Source: Limnomonas spitsbergensis
Lineage: Eukaryota; Chlorophyta; Chlorophyceae; Chlamydomonadales
NCBI GenBank assembly: GCA_037349105.1
Contig: JAYJMM010000041.1
Location: 7,438,501 to 7,502,500 of the forward strand
Direction of reading: 5' to 3'
Length of the DNA stretch: 64,000 nt
Within the stretch, counting starts at the first letter, position 1, and each line of letters begins with the position of its first letter. Shown here piece by piece: positions 44,601 through 53,600 of the stretch. Under the pieces are notes generated by a model, which saw only the letters and a program-made list of their open reading frames with translations, had not been told where the DNA came from and made no database searches. The position numbers and the translations under genes are program-made.

Positions 44601-47600
44601 CCCGACCGACCAGCCCGCCGGGCAGCCTAGCGATTACAACGACGGCGGCTGAGCGGGCAGCCGCTGCCAGATGGGTCACAGCAGCAGCAGAAAACGGGTT
44701 GCAGGCTACAACTGCTCGTCAGAGGTCCGCGGCAGGCGCAGAGCGGGCGGCCGGCGCCGCCGCCGCTGCTGCTCCTTCTCCTGCTGCTCCTCCTCCTGCT
44801 GCTGCTGCTGCTGCTGCTGCATTCTACAGCGCAGTTGCCCCTCCGGAGATGACCTTCCACCTCCCGGTGATGGCGGCGGCCTCGGCCCCTTCTGCTGGCG
44901 ACGAGGCAGCAGCGGCATCGGCCGCCTCCCAGAGGGATCTTTTCCGGGAGGCGGCGGAGTCCGAGTCCGGCTCGAGCTCCCCAGGCAGCAGCATCACCGT
45001 CAGCCTGGGGGACCTCGCCGGGCTGCGGCGCGTGTCTGCTCCCGCTCCCTCAGCAGGTAAAAACGTCGCAGTCGGCGAAACAGTGGGGCTGATGCAGCAG
45101 ACACCCGCTGCCGAGCCCCTGGGGCTGCCTGCCCGTGGTGCCCCCGGTGCTGATGCGCAGCAGCTGGAGCAGCAGGCTGTGGCACGGCCTGCAGCTGGCA
45201 CGATACCTCGCCCGCAGCAGCAGCGGCAGGAGCAGCAGCGTTGGTCTGGCGTGACTGAACCCCTTCCAGCAGCGATGCGCCGTACGGTATTTGGCCCGCA
45301 GCACGACGGCCACTCCAGCTACCTGTCTACCGAGAGCTCTTCTGAATGTCCCCAGGGCCTGCCAAGAGCCGGCCAGCCCGCATCTGTGTATCCCACGGGC
45401 CCTGCGGCGCCCCGGAACCAGCTCCAAAACCAGCAGCAGCAGCAGCTGTCAGGGCAGCAGCAGCCGAGGCCCGTGCAGCAGCGCACCACTGGCACGCAGG
45501 CCCGGAGTGGATCTGGATCTAGATCTCAGCAGAAGAGGTCAGCGGCACCAGTGGTGGGTGGCATGCGGGCGTCAGGCCCAGGTTGCTATTTAAACGATAG
45601 GGCGCCCACTGCGGCCGGCTTGTTTGAAAGCTGGCGGCAGGCCCTACCTGAGGCTGCAGCTGGCGGTCGCTTTCAAGTCCGAGCCGGCGGTGAGTCCACC
45701 CCCGGCGGCGGCGGCGGAAGCAACAGCGACAGCAGCAGCTCCACAGTGGGCGCCGGATCGGAATTCCAGGAGCAGGCAGGCGTGGAGGGGACGGCGACGA
45801 GCGGGAAGGCGCGGCGAGCGGGAGAGGAGGCGCGGCGGGCGGCGTTGTCGATCAGCGGGGCAGTACGCTTGTACTGCTCGGCTCGGCTGGCGCTAGGGGT
45901 GCTTCGTCGCCTGGCCCGAGCTGCGCTGCAGTCGCTGGGTCGGGGACGGGTGGCGCAAGCAAGGTGCGTTTACCCAGGCTGATTGTGCTCGCCCATGAAG
46001 CTGGCATGGACGCATGGAGCTAGCATGGACGCATGTTTGTGTGCGTTGCATGGCCTGCCTGCATGGCCCTTTTCATTGTTGTCTGACCCCTGGGTCTGTG
46101 AGCTGCAAAGACACGAGGTCAGGGGGCGCTCAGTCGCTCACGGAGCTTTCTTTCGTAACCAGTACAAATTGCACAGAATATATCTTACCGGTAACTTAAT
46201 AAAACATAACTTACAGCACTTAATAGAATAGAACTTACCAACGATTACTTAATGGTCTGAACTTCCTGCACTTGACAGAATACAACTTCCAGAATTTCAC
46301 ATAATGTAACTTTCAGAGCATACGGTAACTTACAAAATGCAACTCACCAAGTAACATAATTCAGCCTACCGAGCATAACCTGAATTTGCTTCAGGAGTAT
46401 ATAAAGAGCGCTTGAGGGTGTATATTGTCATACAACACAGACCACACCTCCCAGAATGCGGCGTTAATACGGCACCACCTGCAAAACGAAGCAGGGCAAA
46501 GAGAGAAGTCCCCGACTGTGCATCCTCGTCTGTCACCCCATTTCCATGCACCGATGTCCAGACACCTTCCTCAGAGCCCTCGACCCTGTATCCTCCCTAC
46601 TGTAGGGGGAGGCTTGCCTGTATGAGATGAGCATTGCTTGCCTGGAGGAGAACCTTGTCTAGTGCTCTCACCCTGCTGCGTGCGCCTTGTAGGGGGAGGC
46701 TTGCTATCATGAGACGAGCTTTGCTTGCCTGGAGAATCAACTTGCGCTCAGTCAACGCAGATGCCAGGATGATGGCAGCCTTCAGGCGATTGAGGAGCTG
46801 TGTCACAAGGTAAGGCGGCTGCGCTCTGCTGAGCTGCTCCCCTGACTCCCTCATCATGAGGAGGCTGTATCGCACCTCGCCCTGGATGAAGCATAGCTTA
46901 AAAGCAATACATTCTGTGCTGTGTGCTACATATGTGTTGTGCTGTCCTGTGCTACATATAGGAGAAGTGTCCCTCCACGCTCTAGTCTGTCTTGTTGTTC
47001 TCCGCCCAAGAGCCTCAGGTGTTCTTCTCTTACACAATCCTGTATGTAGTACATATGTTGTACCTATATGTACTACATATGTAGTTCACATGTAGTACAT
47101 AGGTAGCACAGTACAGAATGTATTGTTTTTAAGTGATTCGTGTCTTAGGTGGCACAAGAAAAGCTGTACATTGCCACGGGGGATTCAGAGAGTTACGATG
47201 CTTCTTGACACCCTGACTGAAGCCTATCTCCCCTATACTACCCCCCCTCCACTCCCCCCCTCCACTACCCCCCCCTCCACCACCCCCTCCGCCAACCCTG
47301 TCCCACCTTCACTACCCCCCGTCCACTACCCCCCCTCCACTACCCCCCGTCCACCACCCCCTCCGCCAACCCTGTCCCACATCCACTACCCCCCCTCCAC
47401 TACCCCCCCTCCTCTACCCCCTTCCACCACCCCCTCCGCTGCCCTGCCCACCCTCCACTACTCACCCTCCACCACCCCACTCCGCTGACCCTGCCCACCC
47501 TCCACTACCCACCCTCCACTACCCCTCCTCCGCCAACCCTGTCCCCCCTCCACCACCCCACTCTGCTGACCCTGCCCACCCTCCACCACCCCACTCTGCT

Positions 47601-50600
47601 GACCCTGCCCACCCTCCACTACCCACCCTCCACCACCCCCCTCTGCCGACCCTGCCCACCCTCCACTACCCACCCTCCACCACCCCCCTCCGCCGACCCT
47701 GCCCACCCTCCACTACCCACCCTCTGCTGCCCAACCGACCCTGCCTATCAGCTGCTTGACACCCTGACTGAAGCCTCCCCCCCCCCTCGCTACCCACCCA
47801 CCACTACCCACCCTCCACTGTCCCCCTCCACCTCCCCCCTCCGCCGACCCTGCCCACCCTCCACGACCCACCCTCCTTTACCCACCCCATGCCTCCCACC
47901 CGACCCTGCCTTTCATTTGCTTGACACCCTGACTGCAGCCTGCCCCCCCCCCTCGCTGCCCACCCTCCACTACCCACTCTCCACTGCCTACCCCTTCATC
48001 TGTCTACCCGACCCTGCCCTCTCTCCACCACCCACCCTCTGCCGCCCACCCGACCCTGCCTCTCAGTTGTTTGACACCCTGACTGAAGCCTGCCCCCCCG
48101 CATACGTCCACCCGACCCTGCCTCTCAGTTGGCAGACATGGGTGCACAAGCGGCAGGCCAGGGACCAGCTGCTGGACGAGGCGGTACGCAAGCGTGAGCG
48201 CCGCACCACTAGCACCCTGTTCTGGGCGTGGAGGAGGCGGGTGCTACGGAAGGTGAGCGACTCCTTGCTTTAACCTGCAAGGTGTTCAGGGTTGAAGATT
48301 ATGAACCCTAAACCCTAAACCCTGAATAACCCCTGGCTGAGTGATATGCACAGATATGTGTGGACAGTAAGCAACGCGACAAAAGCAATCGCTGCTGCAA
48401 CATCTGGAACGTACTTTTTGGTGTAACAGTTGCAACACCTGATACGTGGCAGGTGCAACATTTGAGACGTACCTTCCACTGCTTTCATGCTATAAAATTG
48501 ATGCGTGGATCACCACAGCTCCTGTTTGCCAGGCTCTGGCCTGGTCTCAAGCAAATTGGCAAGCGCGTGGCATTTTTGTTATTTTCACATCCCTCCCACT
48601 ATGCGCACATATACAGATGCACTCCTCCGGCGTCGCTGTCCGGCTATTGCCCTGTCTTGGACAAACGATGCTTATCTTAGTCGATTTGTCATCTCTTACT
48701 GATCTCAGTCATTTGTTCACCCCCTCCCGCGTGTACCCTCAATGCCAGACTGGGCCATGTCTTAACCCTTAACCTTAGACCTTTAACCTTTAACCAGGCG
48801 TACACCTCGGGCATCCCTGCTGATAGACTGGGCCATGTCTAAACCCTAAAAACCCAAACACTTTACCCTAAACACTCAACCAGGCATGCACTTCCAACAT
48901 CGTTGCTAGACTGTGCCATGCCTAAACCCTAAAGCATGAACCAGACATACACCCCGGATCGTTGCCAGGCTGTGCCATGCCTTCACCCTAAACCCTAAAC
49001 CAGGCGTACACCTTGGATAAAATTGCCAGACTGGGCCATGTCAAACCCCTAAACCCTAAAGCATGAACCAGACGTACACCTCCGACATTGTTGCCAGGCT
49101 GTGCCATGCCTTCACCCTAAATCCTGAACCAGGCGTACACCTCAGGCATCATGGCAAGGCTGGGACAGGCCCGGCTACTCGGTCACTTGAGGTACTGGCG
49201 CGGCGTTGTGGAGGCCCGGGCCCTGGTGTTCAGGGTCCTGCTCAGAGCGGAGCAGCTTTGGGAGCTGCGGGCGGAGCTGGCCGAGGGCTTCAGGGACGAC
49301 TTCCTCGTTCTGTCGACGACCCTGCAGCGCTGGCGGCAGAGGGCGCAGCAGAAGCGGGAGGGGCGCCAGGAGCGTGCCAGGGAGCAGGTGAGAGGGCGGG
49401 AGGGGATACTGTGACGAACAAAGAGACAGGTGATAGGGCAGATGAAGAGACAGACAATGACAGAAAAAAACAGAAAAAGAGACAAAGATGGAGAGACAGG
49501 AAAAGGGACAGGCAATGGCAGAGACGGGGGGATGGGGTCGAGGGTGTGTGGGTCCTATGTCTGTGCTCCCTCGCTCGTAGCTCGACTGTGTTTGCCTTAC
49601 TTTCTGAACTATTGGGCTGCACGGCCTGCAGCCTAACACCGGTAACATTCATTTAGTCATGTATACCATTTAGTCATGTATACCATTTAGTCATGTAATC
49701 GTAAAATATATGCTGCCCATGAAAATCGCTATCTTTTAGCCTCTCAAAGCAGCAAACCCCTCTGCAATAGGGTATCCAGCGCCAGCGGGGATTATGCCCC
49801 CCCCACACACGATTTGGTATTTCAGAAGAAGACATTCGAAAGCTACAGAATTAATGCCTGTTGTTGCACCCACAGTTTGGTAGCTGAGAATGTAGGTGTG
49901 CCTCAGTCTCTTTGTGTGTGTCCATGTCCATGTCCATGCCCAGGCAGCAGATGTGCGCTGGCGTACGCGTGTGCTGGTGGCTGTGTTTGCATCCTGGCAA
50001 CAAGAGGTGTGGGCGGTGTGGGAGGACAAACGTCTGAGGCGGTGTGTGCGCAGGTGAGCGGAGGGGGGGGGCATGCCATGGTGGGTGAAGCTGTCTGACT
50101 TAGTGCGTGCTCACCAGCACACATGCAATAAAACGGACAGGGGGGGGCATATCCCTCGCACCTCACAGGCTAGGGTGAGGGTGACCCTCTCCTCCTCTAG
50201 TCGGGGTCCTGGACTCCTCAACTACCTGACCTAGTGCGCACTCACCATCAAAAACGCGATCAAACGCGGGGGGGGGCATACCCCATACACCTCACAGGCG
50301 GGGGGGCAGTTATATCTCCCCATAATTCCCTGTGGATCCTGACCCTGCCCGGACATAGCCCTCAGCGAATGTTTTTTATCCGGCTTAACCTGTGCCGTAT
50401 GGGTCTGTATTCGACTCTACCCTGATAGCATATTTGGGCTAAACCTGAGCCATGTCGTTTTGTACCTAGCTACATTGGTGGCACAATCTGGCTTAACCTG
50501 AGCCATACCGTTACGTGTTTTGCTACCTTGGCAGCACAATCCGGCTAAGCATGTACCGTATCGTGCCACATTGGCAGTACAATCCATCTAAGCATGTACG

Positions 50601-53600
50601 GTATCGTGTTGCCTTGGCAGCACAATCCGGCAGCATGTACCGTATCGTGCCACATTGGCAGTACAATCCATCTAAGCATGTACGGTATCGTGTTGCCTTG
50701 GCAGCACAATCCGGTTAAGCATGTACCGTATCCTGCCACATTGGCAGTACAATCCATCTAAGCATGTACGGTATCGTGTTGCCTTGGCAGTACAATCCGG
50801 CTAAGCATGTACCGTATCCTGCCACATTGACAGTACAATCCATCTAAGCATGTACGGTATCGTGTTGCCTTGGCAGTACAATCCGGCTAAGCATGTACCG
50901 TATCCTGCTACCTTTTGGTTGTAGGCAGCTGAACATGTATCGTGTTGTGCTACCATGGCTGAACCCTGTGCACTCCACCTTGGCTGCTTTCTACTGCTGA
51001 CGTGATTCTGCTGACAACTATTCCGTCGGCAGGTTCCTGCAGCTCTTGCTGCTGCCCTATGATATCTGCCGACTACTCTCCCATTTCCAGGTTCCTGCAG
51101 CTCTTGCTGGAGCGTGCTGAGGCCAAACGCAGCAGCAGGAGCGGCTTGGGTTGGATCCGCAGGAGGCTCAGGTGGGCCTGCCTGGGGTTAAAGGGTTCAG
51201 GGTTGAGGGTTTAAGCAGCAGGAGCGGCTTGGGTTGGATCCGCAGGAAGCTCAGGTGGGCCTGCCTGGGGTTAAAGGGTTCAGGGTTGAGGGTTTAAGCA
51301 GCAGGAGCGGCTTGGGTTGGATCCGCAGGAGGCTCAGGTAGGTCTGCCTGGGGTTAAAGGGTTCAGGGTTGAGGTTTTAAGTGTCAGAAGCGTCATTGGC
51401 TGAATCTGCAGGAAGGTGGATCGGAGGGGATGAAACACTTTCTCGCCTTTTCGCGCTGCTAGTGTTCAGAATGTCACTTTCAACCCTTGGGTCGCAGCCT
51501 CTGGGCGCCAGCGCTGACGTTGTCACAACATCAGCAGCAGCGAGGCCTAACCCCTAAACCCCGAAACCTGAACAACAGCAGCAGCGAGGCCTTCACCCTA
51601 AACCCTGAACAACAGCAACGGCGAGGCCTAATACCTAAAACCTGAACTGTAAACATCAGCAGCGACAGGACCTAAACCCTTAACCCCAAACCCTAGATAA
51701 CAGCAGCAGCGAGGCCTGGCCCGCTTCTCATCCTGGCCTTTCGATCTCGGCATAAGCATTCACATATAGCCAGCCTTGTCTGCCCCGACCCCTCCTTTTA
51801 GGGTTCAGGGTTTAGGCCTTATACCTAAACACTTCCAAATGGCCAGCCTTGGCTGCATCTGACCCTCCTATTAATGGAGTCGATTCCCCTGCATGCCTGC
51901 TTCCAAAAATGGCCAGCCTCAGCCGCCTCTGCCCCTTTTTAGCCACCCCTGCACCTCCTTTTATGGCATTCGATTCCCCTGCATGCCTGCTTCTTGCATG
52001 GCGCATGTTCCATCTCCTTTCAATCGATTCCCCTCCCCTGCATGCATGTTTTATGCATGGCGCAGATCCCAGGGGTACCCCACCGAGAGGCGTGTCTTTG
52101 AGAGGCACCTCCTTGGCAGGGTGTTCTGGGCCTGGGCGTCGGGGAACGCAATTGCGGCATGTCATGCCGAGGCCAGCAGGATCCGACGTGCCTGGGCGGT
52201 GCTCGCAACCGGCGCGGCGAGGTGGGTTGAGTGCACAGGAGGGGTGGGGGGTGCGCGGTAGGCAGGGTGCGTTTACACCTTACGTGGGGGGGAGGGGGAA
52301 CGCAATTGCAGCATATCATGCCGAGGCCAGCAGGATCCGACGTGCCTGGGCGGTGCTTGAAACCGGCGCGGCGAGGAGGGTTGAGTCCACAGGGGGGGGC
52401 AGGGGGGGGGGCGGTAGGCATGATGCGTTTACACCTTACGTGGGGGGAAGGGGAAACGCAATTGCGGCATGCCATGCCGAAGCCAGCAAAATCCAGCGTG
52501 CCTGGGCGGTGCTCGCAACCGGCGCGGCAAGTGGGTTCAGTGCACAGGGGGGGTGTGGGGTGGGCAGTAGGCAGGGTGCGTTACACCTTACGTGGGGGGG
52601 AGGAAGAAGGGCAGGAAGGCTTATACCAGGCTGCAAGCCTGAGCCCTTTACCCTGAACCCTGAAAGTGTGCAGGCTGCGACGTTGATCACAGACTCATGT
52701 TACCCACGTTGAGCACAGTTAAGCTGGACCCTTACCCCTGTGCTGGACCCTTACCCCTGTGCAGGTCAAGGGGCAAGATCGCGGCGATGCTCTCGGTCCA
52801 TGCGCTGCGCCTGGTGCGGCATGCTCTGATGGCTTGGCGGCTGGCAGCCACGAGGGCGGGGCGCTTGCAGCATCAGAAGCAAGTGGCAGATGCATGGAGG
52901 AAGAGGTGTGTCATATGTAGGGATCGGCGACCTTATTGTTTTACACATTGTAGCCCAGCCGACGCACCTCATGCATTTCCGGCGTCGCTAGGCGCCCGTC
53001 CGCCATGTGGTGGCAGCCCATGTCGCCCTCTTGGGGTATTGCCTTCATGCCCGCCTCCATTTAGAGGTGCCCCCCCTATAGTTCTTGAGCTTCGATGCAT
53101 GGAGGAAGAGGTTTGTGATCTGGCATTTTGGATTCCCGTTTTGAAAAAGACGGGGGACTTGCTTGGCAGTTGGTGTGCCGGGGCATCAGCCCTTGTTGAT
53201 ACCAGCATAACAGTGATGCTGGTGCAGCTGCTCCATCCCTTGTTGATATCAGCATACATTTGCTACTGGCTGAACGAGCAGCACAGGTATGCTGATATCC
53301 ACAAAGGCTGAGGGTGCCAAACTGCCGATCCCTGTTGGGATTGACATCCGGGGGACCTGCTGGCTGATGCACGAGCAGCACAGGTATGCGTATATAAATT
53401 AAGGCTGAGCTTGCCAAACTGCCGATCCCTGTTGAACTCCGAGGGACCTGCTGTGCTCCAGCATAGGTATGCTGACACAAACACAGGGTGAGGGTGACGA
53501 CATAGGGGCCCGGTCAATACTTTGTCTGCCCACCTTGAATGATGACCTGCTTGGTATGAATGGTATGAATGGATAGTCTGGCAGTTGCCGGGCCGGGAAC

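Noticed and set aside
48446..48772. Open frames in two registers that resemble a coding exon
   Set aside because: No phase-compatible splice sites join them to exons 18 and 19, and no repeat motif or domain is recognised.
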